Source: Chloroflexota bacterium (GTDB lineage Bacteria; Chloroflexota; Anaerolineae; UBA4142). From it: a stretch of DNA of 64,000 bases. How positions within the stretch are numbered: position 1 is the stretch's first letter; each line of letters starts with the position of its first letter. The stretch covers positions 62,001-126,000 of the forward strand of contig JAMCQI010000057.1 in the NCBI GenBank assembly GCA_023381515.1, written 5' to 3'. Under the pieces are notes generated by a model. The model did not search any database and had not been told where the DNA came from. It worked only from the letters and a program-made list of their open reading frames with translations. The translations under genes and the position numbers were made by a program. Shown here one piece after another: positions 53,498-61,845 of the stretch.

Positions 53498-54196
53498 ATG
53501 GTCCATCCTCCGGTTGATTTGTCCCGCATGACCGCAATGGCGGCTGACGAGACGGCGTCGCTGATGCTCATCACGGGGGACCAGTACTTGTTCCGCTTTC
53601 GCGACAAAGGAGGCACCGTCGCCTACAAATTCCTGTCGCCTGCGTCGGTGCGAGCCGCGTTTGCGCATGAGACGATCGACACCCAGTGGCTTCCGCCGAA
53701 CGTGAGACGATGGGGCATCGGGAGGCACGGCGAATGGCTGCTGGTCACCCACCCACCACATGTGTCCGAGTTCTCATTCGCCAGCCTGCAGGGGAATGAA
53801 ACCGTCACCCTCCAGGTGCCGATGCCGGCGCTCGCCTTCTTGGGCTACGGTCAGCGCTATCACCTCTGGGCTTTCAACGATCGCGAGCTCAGTGCCAACA
53901 CTCCGCTCTTTGCCACGCCGCTTCCGAATGTGGATGGAAACGGTTCCATCTGCTTCGGGACGAACATCATGCCGCAAGCATCGGCGCGGACGATAGGGGA
54001 CGCGTGGAACCTGTTCCTCGCCAGCCCTTTTTCGAACCACTCCGTCAACGGCAAGTCAAAGGCATTTCCAGAGGACGTGCGCGTCCAACTGGAGCAACTG
54101 GCGCAGGCCGGTCGAAGGCGCTATCCGCTTCGTGATCTGGTGCCACTCCGCGCCACCGCCAATCAAGCGATCGAAAACGCTCTGAGAGGAGTCTAG
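53498..54196 (+). CDS. E2-like protein (PRTRC-B-like)
   Basis: The protein has 232 residues. The only cysteine, C152, sits in LPNVDGNGSICFGTNIM. That matches the catalytic site of ubiquitin-conjugating E2 enzymes, whose motif reads HPNI..NGSICLDIL. Before it comes a stretch (about 105-135) of beta strands as in the E2 fold, and after it a helix (DAWNLFLASPF) as in PRTRC protein B. The likely role is thioester transfer of the ubiquitin-like protein. No eukaryote-type HPN His is visible; the residue before PN is Leu. It lies just upstream of the JAMM gene. Confidence 0.7.
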   Translation: MVHPPVDLSRMTAMAADETASLMLITGDQYLFRFRDKGGTVAYKFLSPASVRAAFAHETIDTQWLPPNVRRWGIGRHGEWLLVTHPPHVSEFSFASLQGNETVTLQVPMPALAFLGYGQRYHLWAFNDRELSANTPLFATPLPNVDGNGSICFGTNIMPQASARTIGDAWNLFLASPFSNHSVNGKSKAFPEDVRVQLEQLAQAGRRRYPLRDLVPLRATANQAIENALRGV

Positions 54197-54198
54197 CG

Positions 54199-54867
54199 AT
54201 GGCTGAGCTGTCACTCGTGAACTACCGCGTTGCGTATGCCGGCGTTCCACTCCCACCTATCGAGGCTGGTTTGTTCGAATACGTTCTCGCCGGAAGTGGA
54301 GTGTTTGTACGAGGAGAGCGGCGGGAACTCTCCGCTTTACTGCCCATTGCTTCGTGCGAGATACGTGGGCTCGCCGAGCTCGAGCCTGACGTCGAACTAC
54401 GTGTCACGCGCGTCTCGCAAGAACAAGTGCAATGGATGCTGGAGCAAGATCGGAGAGCGCAAGATAGCACAGGGCGCCCAACCGAGATTATCTTTCACCT
54501 CTCGGTGGATGACGCAGGCATCTGGAACGTGGAAACGCCGGAGCAACTGCAGGGACCCGCCCGAGCGAAGCCGCTCGACGATTCGGGCGCTTCCTCCTAT
54601 GCCCGCGCGTTTGTGGAAGTGCATTCGCATGTCAATATGTCGGCTCAATTCTCGGGCACGGATGATGGAGACGAGATCGGGTTCAGGGTATATGCGGTCT
54701 TGGGTCGCATTTTCACCGCGCCGGAAATGCGCGTGCGCGTCGGTCTCTACGGCTACCGGTGGGAGATACCGGCGACGGAGATATTTGATCTTCCGCCTGA
54801 AATCTCCGACGCTAACGATGTTGAGAAAGCAGAAATGCTATGGGAAAGGAAGGAAGATGCAAATTGA
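54199..54867 (+). CDS. JAMM metallopeptidase (PRTRC-A-like)
   Basis: The protein has 222 residues. The JAMM zinc site is complete in VEVHSHVNMSAQFSGTDDGD: H142, H144, S152 and D155. The segment after it, GFRVYAVLGRIF, fits the fold. JAMM enzymes remove ubiquitin-like tags or trim precursors, as in PRTRC protein A. The first 95 residues form an N-terminal domain with no known motif. It starts 2 bases after the E2-like stop and overlaps the next small gene by 11 bases. Confidence 0.75.
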   Translation: MAELSLVNYRVAYAGVPLPPIEAGLFEYVLAGSGVFVRGERRELSALLPIASCEIRGLAELEPDVELRVTRVSQEQVQWMLEQDRRAQDSTGRPTEIIFHLSVDDAGIWNVETPEQLQGPARAKPLDDSGASSYARAFVEVHSHVNMSAQFSGTDDGDEIGFRVYAVLGRIFTAPEMRVRVGLYGYRWEIPATEIFDLPPEISDANDVEKAEMLWERKEDAN

Positions 54868-55084
54868 TTACGAGTTCGGGCTGATCACCTTGTCGAAGGA
54901 CGAGCATGGTCGCTTTAACTCCGACATGCAGTATCGTCACAAGATCCTGCAAAAAGCACATGACCTCAGCGATGAGAGCGAAGGGCGCACCGTCTCCATC
55001 TACGCGGAAGATGCTGAAAAGCAGATCGCCCACGTGAGCTGCGAGACACTCGATGAAAAGAATCCCGAAACCTACCTCGACTGA
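54857..55084 (+). CDS. 75-residue protein, unknown
   Basis: It starts at the ATG within the end of the JAMM gene, behind AAGGAAG. The product begins MQIDYEFGLITLSKDEHG and looks beta-alpha-beta; it could be a second small ubiquitin-like protein, but it has no Gly-rich C-terminus (ends ETYLD). It overlaps the E1 gene by 32 bases. Confidence 0.5.
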   Translation: MQIDYEFGLITLSKDEHGRFNSDMQYRHKILQKAHDLSDESEGRTVSIYAEDAEKQIAHVSCETLDEKNPETYLD

Positions 55085-56075
55085 CCGCATCAGCGGCAGC
55101 CGCATCGGTGGAGACCCTCTCGACCTAACGCACCTGGCCGCTGTGCCGCTGAAACTGGTTGCGCTCGGACCGCGAGGCACCCTACGGCTCTATCTCATCG
55201 GCTGCGGAGGGACCGGCTCATGGCTCGCCCCGCATGTCGTCCGCTTGGCCCGGTTCCTGCGTGAAACCCATGGAATGAACGTGCAAGCGACGTTCATCGA
55301 CCCGGATGTCGTCGAACCCAAGAACATCTACAGCCAGAACTTCTGCCAAGCGGAGATCGGCGCCCACAAGGCCGAGACGCTCGCACTGCGCTTGGGACCG
55401 GCTTGGTGTGTCGAAATCGGTGTCCAGGTCGCCCGCTTCGATTCGAAAATGGTCGAGCACCAATACGGCGATATCGGGCTTCTGATTGGTTGTGTGGACA
55501 ATGCTGGTGCGCGCAAGACGATCGCCGATGCACTCGATCACACTGGGCACGGATGGAACAATGGTGCGTATTCGAGTGATGCCCCGCCTCTGCCCCAGCT
55601 ATGGTGGCTGGACGCCGGCAATGGTGAGAACACGGGCCAAGTGCTCCTCGGGTCCACGAGCTCACCCAAAATTCTCCGCTGCGCCTTTCCCCACTACCCC
55701 GATTCCACCTACTGCGTCCACCTGCCCGCCCCGCATCTGCAACATCCCGACTTGCTTGAGACGCGCCCCGATGAGCCCAAGACATCGGAAGCACCGTCCA
55801 ATATCTCTTGTGCCCAGATGGTCTGGACAGGAGATCAATCCCCTTCAATCAACTCGATGGTCGCGAACATCGCTGCCTCGTATCTCTGGCGAATGTTCAC
55901 AGACAGGAGGGGGCTGACCACGTTTGCCACCTACTGCAACCTGGAGGCGATGAGCGTTCGCTCTCGGTACATCATGCCGGAGGGCATTGGCGCCGTTCTC
56001 GACAAGCCGGCAGCTTGGTTCGAGCAGCGCAAGAGTGCGAACCGAATGATGCACCCAATTGCACGGGTCGCTTAA
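55053..56075 (+). CDS. ThiF/E1-like adenylating enzyme (PRTRC ThiF-like)
   Basis: The protein has 340 residues. The nucleotide-binding GCGGTGS is at 50-56, followed by FIDPDVVEPKN (D83), an N-x3-Q element at 91-95, K106 in GAHKAETLA and the VDN near 148. These match the ThiF/E1 adenylation site. Zinc CxxC pairs common in MoeB are absent. C253 in ISCAQ is one candidate for a thioester cysteine. It should activate the C-terminus of the ubiquitin-like partner. It overlaps the preceding gene, so the set is coupled. Confidence 0.8.
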   Translation: MKRIPKPTSTDRISGSRIGGDPLDLTHLAAVPLKLVALGPRGTLRLYLIGCGGTGSWLAPHVVRLARFLRETHGMNVQATFIDPDVVEPKNIYSQNFCQAEIGAHKAETLALRLGPAWCVEIGVQVARFDSKMVEHQYGDIGLLIGCVDNAGARKTIADALDHTGHGWNNGAYSSDAPPLPQLWWLDAGNGENTGQVLLGSTSSPKILRCAFPHYPDSTYCVHLPAPHLQHPDLLETRPDEPKTSEAPSNISCAQMVWTGDQSPSINSMVANIAASYLWRMFTDRRGLTTFATYCNLEAMSVRSRYIMPEGIGAVLDKPAAWFEQRKSANRMMHPIARVA

Positions 56076-56116
56076 GGATGTGAATCGAGGCAGAAGAGTA
56101 AGACGAGGTTTTTGAC

Positions 56117-56536
56117 ATGCCCAGACAGGTCATCAGCCTGATGGTCTATCTGAATGACCAGGACGTGGAGAAACACGGTGGATTGTGCCAAGCACGCGAC
56201 AAGATCACCGCATGGCTGGATGCCAACATTCTGTACAGCCAGAATGGCGGCGTCCATGAGCGGAGCGAGGTCAGGGCCCTCGAAGGTGAGGATCTCGATT
56301 TCCTGCGCGAGTTGATCTGGTTCGGCGTCAACTACCATCGCGAAACGGAGAGTGAGATCGTGGCTGACCATTTCGACCTGGGCGAACGCTGCGATTGGTG
56401 CGGGAATTTCCACGTCGAGCGCGAACCGGTCACCCAAGCGATTCTCCTCCCTCGCTTTGTGGACCACACTGCTGAAATCCGAGTCAAGGAGCAAGAACTC
56501 CTTGAGCAGGAAAAAGTCCTCAAAACCGTTCCCTAA
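56117..56536 (+). CDS. small CxxC protein, unknown
   Basis: The protein has 139 residues. A helical N-terminal part is followed by CDWCGNFHVEREP near 90-102, a possible zinc site, and a charged coiled-coil tail (EIRVKEQELLEQEKVLK). No family is recognised. It is likely co-transcribed with the E1 gene. Confidence 0.55.
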   Translation: MPRQVISLMVYLNDQDVEKHGGLCQARDKITAWLDANILYSQNGGVHERSEVRALEGEDLDFLRELIWFGVNYHRETESEIVADHFDLGERCDWCGNFHVEREPVTQAILLPRFVDHTAEIRVKEQELLEQEKVLKTVP

Positions 56537-56546
56537 CTCGAATTGG

Positions 56547-56789
56547 ATGAATCCGATGAGATTTCTGACCGGGAAAGATTACCCGGAATTGTGCGACAGC
56601 TGCCGTCACATGATAGATGTGGCCGTGGATCTGGTCGTCGAGGGACCCGACACCGATGATGAGGAGGCACCGATTGATTTCGTCTACGATCACCATCTGT
56701 TCTGCGGAGGCGATCACTGCGCCGTCAAGGAGCAGGCACGCCTTGAGGCGCGGCAGCAAGAGTGGGCTGAGCTCGGAATAGCGCCGTAA
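56547..56789 (+). CDS. small Cys-rich protein, unknown
   Basis: The product has 80 residues from the ATG at 56547. CDSCRHMIDVAVDLVVEG at 16-33 and FCGGDHCAVK near 54 could bind zinc. It resembles its upstream neighbour in size and in having Cys pairs. Function is unknown. Confidence 0.5.
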   Translation: MNPMRFLTGKDYPELCDSCRHMIDVAVDLVVEGPDTDDEEAPIDFVYDHHLFCGGDHCAVKEQARLEARQQEWAELGIAP

Positions 56790-56849
56790 CCGGGCATTTC
56801 CCATCCCAAGCTCGATTCCCTATGTTCATCACGTTGCGATAGGAGGCTT

Positions 56850-58046
56850 ATGCAAATCTCTTGTCTTCAGGAACACCTTGCCAAAGGGCTCGCCGTTACG
56901 AGCCGCGCCGTCTCGAGCAAATCGCCGCTCCCGATCCTCACGCACGTCCTCTTGGATGCACGCAACTCCAATGGAGGTGAAAGCAAGGTGCGGCTGGCGG
57001 CGACCAACCTCGAAGTCGGCATCAGCTGCTGGGTAGTGGCTCAGGTTGAAGCGCCGGGCGCCATCGCCGTCCCGGCTCGGTTGATGGCGGATTTCGTGAA
57101 TGCGCTTCCAACAGAGCGCGTGGGTCTTGCCCTGAATGCCAAGACCCAGACACTGGGGCTCAAGTGCGGCTATCAGAACGCCAATGTGAAAGGGATCGAC
57201 CCACAGGAGTTTCCCGCAATGAATGCGGTCTGGCAGCCCGCCTTCAGAGCCGCGTTACAGGCGAAGGGGCTGCGCGAGCTCCTCGATCGGGTCGCGTTTG
57301 CGGCGGCGCCCGAAGACTCGCGACCCATCCTCACGGGCGTGTTCACCCAGTTCAAGGACAAGCGGCTGACGCTCGCGGGGGCAGACGGCTTCCGGCTTTC
57401 GGTGCAGCACGCGGCCCTCGTCGACTCGGTCGAACCATTTCAGGTGGTGATCCCCGCCCGTGCTCTGCAGGAAGTCATGCGGGTCTGCGGTGAACAGTCC
57501 GAGCCGGTGGAAATCACCGTCAACGAAAACCGAACGCAGGTGAGAATTACGCTGACGGGTATCGATGTGACGGCTCAGCTCATCGATGGAGCCTTCCCCG
57601 ATTTCAATCGCATAGTTCCCAAGGAGCACACGAGCCGCGCCGTCGTGACCACGAGCGAGCTCACGTCCGCCATTCGGATGGCATGCGTCTTTGTCGAGAA
57701 GAATGGCAATCACAATGGAATTCGCCTGGAAGCCGATGCTGCACACGGCCGCGTCATTGTGCTCGGTGCGAATGCCGAACGCGGCGATGCGGTCGGCGAA
57801 GTGGACGCCGCGATAGAAGGAGAAGCTTTCCACGTGTCTCTCCAAGCCCCCTACCTCTTGCAGCTCTTAGAGCGCATTACGGCTCCGCAGCTCGCCATCG
57901 AATTCCTGAAGAGCGAGCCCCATCCGGCTCCGGTCGTCGTGAGAGTCGTCGGAGACGAAGACTTTCTCCATGTGATGATGCCGCTCGAAGAGAAACGCGC
58001 CGCTCCCAAAGAGAAGAAAGAGAAAGCCGCTGACAAGCCCAAGTGA
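56850..58046 (+). CDS. dnaN: DNA polymerase III beta clamp
   Basis: The protein has 398 residues, full length for a beta clamp plus a tail. The three-domain pattern is visible: RAVSSKSPLPILTHVLLDA near 20-40, PILTGVFTQF near 160, GADGFRLSVQHA near 178-190, and a C-terminus at DFLHVMMPL. A Lys-rich tail of about 20 residues follows. It starts behind ATAGGAGGC. A clamp on a mobile element is uncommon; here it lies in a run with a nuclease, ParB and the E1/E2/JAMM genes. A Lys tail could be a target for modification. Confidence 0.9.
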   Translation: MQISCLQEHLAKGLAVTSRAVSSKSPLPILTHVLLDARNSNGGESKVRLAATNLEVGISCWVVAQVEAPGAIAVPARLMADFVNALPTERVGLALNAKTQTLGLKCGYQNANVKGIDPQEFPAMNAVWQPAFRAALQAKGLRELLDRVAFAAAPEDSRPILTGVFTQFKDKRLTLAGADGFRLSVQHAALVDSVEPFQVVIPARALQEVMRVCGEQSEPVEITVNENRTQVRITLTGIDVTAQLIDGAFPDFNRIVPKEHTSRAVVTTSELTSAIRMACVFVEKNGNHNGIRLEADAAHGRVIVLGANAERGDAVGEVDAAIEGEAFHVSLQAPYLLQLLERITAPQLAIEFLKSEPHPAPVVVRVVGDEDFLHVMMPLEEKRAAPKEKKEKAADKPK

Positions 58047-58106
58047 AAGTCAGCACCCCGACCGATCCGCCCCAAATTCCCCGCGCGAATTGCGTCTCCG
58101 ACTCTC

Positions 58107-59201
58107 ATGCCCAATTTCATAGTCTCCTTTGAGCAGACGGCTCTGCAAAAGGGAGCTCATCTCCGTCGCCTATTCACGGATGAACGCCATGAGGAAGAGG
58201 AAGGACTGCTCCGGCTCTTTCGAGAGGGAAAGCACTGGCATCCGCTGCCGAAGGAGCGCAGGATATGCGCGCATGCGCTCGCCGTGGACGGAGGATCGCG
58301 ACGGCTGGAGCTCGCGAACGGCAGCCTCCTCATCATCGGCCAGGCGTTGATCCTGGGTGAAGGCGTCGAGGACGCGATCGTCGATATCGAGGTCGTTCGA
58401 GGTAGCGTGCCGCGCACGACGGCAGAGCGCTTCGCCGATCTCTTTCTCCAGCGCCTCGAAGTCCACCTTGCCGCCAAGCACATCCAGCATATGGAAAGCG
58501 AAGGGATGGTGCTCCTCGACGGCGCCCTCTACAGCGGACTGCCGCAACTCTATCCGCTCCGAGCGGAGACGCTGGAAGACCCCACGCAGCAACTGGTCGA
58601 GGATTACGAACGAATCTTTGATGCCTGCGGCCAGGGCTGTATGGTCGTCTCTGTAGCCAAGTCGAGCCGTGAGACATTGTTGTCGCAGTTGCTTCAATCG
58701 GATGCCGGCATTTCGGAGCGAGAGCAATTGGCGATTCCCGACAGCGAGATCATCTATCGCTGGACGGAGGACCTGGCCGGGTTCTCCACGCCAGTGCTCT
58801 TGGGCACCCGCTCGTTTACCGAAGGATCCAGCCGGGCGCTCCTGGAACCGAAAAGTCCCGTGAGCCAGATGCCGGCGATTGTCTCCTTCTTCCTGCGCCC
58901 CGATGATTTCGCTCCCGCTTGGCGTGTCGATGTCCCCGGCGTCTGCCTGGGGAGGAAGGAAAGGTTGTGCGACCTGGAAGCTGGATGGGTGGATGCGCAA
59001 GTGTTGGAACCCATCATCGCCGCACTGCTCGCCGACTATGGCGGTCCACAGGTGTACCACGCCCTGCTTTACATGGTCGACCAGGAAGTGCGTCTTTCGA
59101 CGGAGCGGCTGATGGACGTGTACCTTCCCATCCTGGAAGAAGCGCTCCAAGTCAAGCTGACGCCCAGCCTGAGCAGTGGGCGCTTTCTCGGCTGGCCATA
59201 G
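58107..59201 (+). CDS. NurA-domain nuclease
   Basis: The protein has 364 residues. The NurA start is visible as ALAVDGGSRRLELANGSLL, with D61 the likely metal ligand; the conserved C-terminal Tyr/Pro/Leu region is also present. NurA is a 5'-3' nuclease that normally works with the HerA translocase in end resection. No HerA is seen beside it. It follows the clamp by 60 bases. Confidence 0.65.
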   Translation: MPNFIVSFEQTALQKGAHLRRLFTDERHEEEEGLLRLFREGKHWHPLPKERRICAHALAVDGGSRRLELANGSLLIIGQALILGEGVEDAIVDIEVVRGSVPRTTAERFADLFLQRLEVHLAAKHIQHMESEGMVLLDGALYSGLPQLYPLRAETLEDPTQQLVEDYERIFDACGQGCMVVSVAKSSRETLLSQLLQSDAGISEREQLAIPDSEIIYRWTEDLAGFSTPVLLGTRSFTEGSSRALLEPKSPVSQMPAIVSFFLRPDDFAPAWRVDVPGVCLGRKERLCDLEAGWVDAQVLEPIIAALLADYGGPQVYHALLYMVDQEVRLSTERLMDVYLPILEEALQVKLTPSLSSGRFLGWP

Positions 59202-59228
59202 CCCGTTCGCGCTCGAAGGAAAACAGGA

Positions 59229-59729
59229 ATGCCCCTTTACGAATTTTCTCTTGAAATTCAGAACGGAGACTGTTGTTACGAGCACCGGGAATGGGTGCTC
59301 GCGGCGCATGATGAACTCGCCATGCGCCATGCTCGGGATGTGGCACTGCACTGGCGGCAGCAGGCGCAGCATGACCAAGCGAACGACGTTTATACGGCGC
59401 CAGAAGGTTTCCCCCAGTGGACGATCGCTCGCTGCTCACCGGTCGGCCTCGTCACCGTGCCGTTTGCTGGCAAGAAACGCATGGCGCAGTTCGCTCCCAT
59501 CCTGTGGGATGAGGCATTTCCCCAAGCGTTGCATCTTGCGCTCCAGATCCTGCGTGCGCTAGCCGAGCCATCGCTCGCCGGCTGCTCGCTTGCGTGGGTG
59601 CTCTCCGACCACCTGGAGCTGAGCACCCGGTCATTGGGGGAGGTCGTCCGCGCGATCTCTGACCTGGAGCAATCGCTTCCCGAGAGTGTACCTGTGCCGA
59701 AAGTGGCAAAGATCGAGGTAACCGTATGA
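59229..59729 (+). CDS. unknown protein
   Basis: The protein has 166 residues. The first half is beta-rich with CCYEHREWVLAAHDE, the second helical (QALHLALQILRALAEP). It overlaps the ParB start by 4 bases (ATGA), so the two are coupled. No family is recognised. Confidence 0.55.
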   Translation: MPLYEFSLEIQNGDCCYEHREWVLAAHDELAMRHARDVALHWRQQAQHDQANDVYTAPEGFPQWTIARCSPVGLVTVPFAGKKRMAQFAPILWDEAFPQALHLALQILRALAEPSLAGCSLAWVLSDHLELSTRSLGEVVRAISDLEQSLPESVPVPKVAKIEVTV

Positions 59730-60733
59730 TCGCAACATCGCTCGCTACCAAAGACATGCTCCTGGAACCGCAGGTTGCCACGAATCGACACGCGGGCTTG
59801 CTTCCGCTCGCTTCATTCGATGAACCGCTGCCGCCGGTTGCGCTCATATCCGTGGACGCCATCCAGGTGCACCCAAACGGGCATGGCGAGATCGTCAACT
59901 TGGACGGGTTGACCGCCTCGATCCGGGAACATGGCGTCCTGCAGCCGCTCATCGTCGCACCGGATGGCCGACTGCTGGCGGGACGTCGGCGCCTGGAAGC
60001 GGCCCGCAGCGCGGGACTCGCCATGGTGCCTGTCCGCGTCTGCGAGATCGCGACGGAGCGGGCCGCAATTGAAATCAGTCTCATCGAGAATATAGAGCGC
60101 ACGGACCTCGATCCTGTCACCAGGGCGCGATGCTACCGCGGATTAGTTGAGCAAGGGGCAGAAGTGGAAGAGATCGCAGCGCTCGTGGGACAGGAAAGCG
60201 CTCACGTCTATCAGCACCTGGCTCTCCTCGACCTTCATCCGAGTGTTCAGCAGGCGGTCGAAACACGTCGGCTCTCGTTCGCGGATGCTCGCGGCTTTGC
60301 CAAGTTAGCAGTGCTTGATCAGGCGACGGTGCTGGCTGACATTGAAGATGCGTCCCAACACCAGGCCGATGGCAAACCTCTGTCCTCTCGCGAGATCAGG
60401 CGCCGTGTGGATACCCAACGCGTTCTGCGTTTAGCGCAATCGACCAAATTCATGGTCGAAGGAAAACATAGCGAAGCACCCAAAGGTGACTATGCGGCCT
60501 TGTTCGAGAAGGAGGATGACAGGTCAGAAGCAACCGCAACAGAGGCACATCCGGATCCCCTATCTGAATTGAATGCGTTGATTGCCGAGATGATTGCTGC
60601 AGCGCAGAGTGAGGACCAGCTGAGGGGCTGGGCGCGGCGCCTGAGTCGCATTCTCGGGGCGCTGCAAGATGCCGAGGCCGCCCGAGGCCCAAAGGTCGTC
60701 CAGGAGAGACTGTGGAAGGAGGAGTTAAGATGA
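59726..60733 (+). CDS. parB: ParB family protein (PRTRC ParB-like)
   Basis: The protein has 335 residues. ParB boxes are present: SVDAIQVHPNGHGEIVNLDG, then ASIREHGVLQPLIV, DGRLLAGRRRLEAARSAG, and ISLIENIERTDLDPVTRARC, with a helix-turn-helix following (EEIAALVGQESAHVYQHLAL). It is distinct from the ParB-like protein at 15176. PRTRC cassettes include a ParB, which supports that label. It may partition the element or load onto its DNA. Confidence 0.8.
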   Translation: MIATSLATKDMLLEPQVATNRHAGLLPLASFDEPLPPVALISVDAIQVHPNGHGEIVNLDGLTASIREHGVLQPLIVAPDGRLLAGRRRLEAARSAGLAMVPVRVCEIATERAAIEISLIENIERTDLDPVTRARCYRGLVEQGAEVEEIAALVGQESAHVYQHLALLDLHPSVQQAVETRRLSFADARGFAKLAVLDQATVLADIEDASQHQADGKPLSSREIRRRVDTQRVLRLAQSTKFMVEGKHSEAPKGDYAALFEKEDDRSEATATEAHPDPLSELNALIAEMIAAAQSEDQLRGWARRLSRILGALQDAEAARGPKVVQERLWKEELR

Positions 60734-61332
60734 CGGAAGAGGCTACAGAAACGAGCAACGCGCCAGTGCCGAATCAAGCGGGGGCGAGAGACATCCTCGT
60801 CTTTCGCGGCGCCGAGTATTGGCCCACACCCGAAGATGTGATTCGGGAGGTGCATGCGCAGGGGCTTTCGGTGCGCATTCCCCGCAGCAACATTCCCGAA
60901 GGGATGGTGAAAGGACTGTCCCGCATTGCACTCGCCCACATCAAGGCGGTGATGGTGATCGAGAAAGGAACTGTTGAGGAATTGCGGACAGCGTTCGAAT
61001 CGCTGCATGACAACGGGGTGGATCGAGTGTTGGCTCGTAAGTACGAGCAGGCCCCCTCCCAATGGCTGGAGATACCGGAATCGCCCGCCAAGCGCGACAT
61101 CTTGGAGCGACTCGGCGTCTCCTTCAAGCCCGGCATTTTCGCCTTTTGCTACTGGACCAGCACTTCCTATTATTTGAAGCCCGACGAGAATGATGCGCCG
61201 CAGGACTTGGCAAAGAAAGGGATCATGGCGGTGCGCGCAGTCCAAGCGACAACGGGTGAAGTGATCACCGGCGACATGGACGACGCAGAGGTGAATGAAG
61301 AAGACGACGCGGAGGGACACGCGAATGGCTGA
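60730..61332 (+). CDS. unknown cassette protein
   Basis: The protein has 200 residues from ATG 60730, which overlaps the ParB stop and follows GAAGGAGGAG; the frame is open to 60712. It is soluble, with a beta-alpha middle (LVFRGAEYWPTPEDVIREV) and an acidic tail (MDDAEVNEEDDAEG). No family is recognised. Confidence 0.55.
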   Translation: MTEEATETSNAPVPNQAGARDILVFRGAEYWPTPEDVIREVHAQGLSVRIPRSNIPEGMVKGLSRIALAHIKAVMVIEKGTVEELRTAFESLHDNGVDRVLARKYEQAPSQWLEIPESPAKRDILERLGVSFKPGIFAFCYWTSTSYYLKPDENDAPQDLAKKGIMAVRAVQATTGEVITGDMDDAEVNEEDDAEGHANG

Positions 61333-61780
61333 GACGGCGGGCGTCGAGATCCGGGACGTTATGCGCCGTGGCTGCGGTTATCCGAAACCCGGCGGTGTCT
61401 ACGTGGAATGCATCGGAGAACCAGGCGGCACCTTGCCGATCATCGTGGTCCTTGATCCCCCGATCGAACACGACCATTTCCATCGCGGCTGGGTCTACAT
61501 CGATTTGGACGCGATGCTCGAGGAACAGAAGGTCAAATATGTCGGTACTTCGCTCGCATCGGCCGAGGAATGGCACCTGCGGCAAAAGTATCAGCCGATT
61601 GCTCAGGATGTATTTGGGCCTGAGGCACGCCTGAAGGATGGACAAGTGCTGCGCTTTCGTGAGACCGCGGCACGCCTCCTGGAAGAGGCAGGCTGGCAAC
61701 CCGGAGTCACGGTGAATCAGGCAGTTGAGGTTCTGCGGGAGCACATGAGCGAATTGGCTGCTTTCATCGACATCGACTGA
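61325..61780 (+). CDS. unknown cassette protein
   Basis: The protein has 151 residues from ATG 61325, overlapping the previous gene by 8 bases. It has a central phrase HFHRGWVYIDLDAMLEEQK and a helical C-terminal part. It ends the long run of coupled genes. No family is recognised. Confidence 0.55.
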   Translation: MAETAGVEIRDVMRRGCGYPKPGGVYVECIGEPGGTLPIIVVLDPPIEHDHFHRGWVYIDLDAMLEEQKVKYVGTSLASAEEWHLRQKYQPIAQDVFGPEARLKDGQVLRFRETAARLLEEAGWQPGVTVNQAVEVLREHMSELAAFIDID

Positions 61781-61804
61781 CCCTGACCAAATCTCCGACG
61801 ATTT

Positions 61805-61834
61805 TTGACACGAGTGGAGGTGTTACGCTATAAG
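61805..61834 (+). promoter_or_regulatory. strong promoter giving a nearly leaderless transcript
   Basis: TTGACA at 61805-61810 and TATAAG at 61829-61834 have 18 bases between them. The expected start (near 61841) is about 5 bases before the LysM gene's ATG. No Shine-Dalgarno site can fit. Confidence 0.7.
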
Positions 61835-61845
61835 TAATATCAGCT

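Noticed and set aside
58170..59378. A 402-codon minus-strand ORF
   Set aside because: It is the mirror of the NurA-like gene; it has no motif and no ribosome site.
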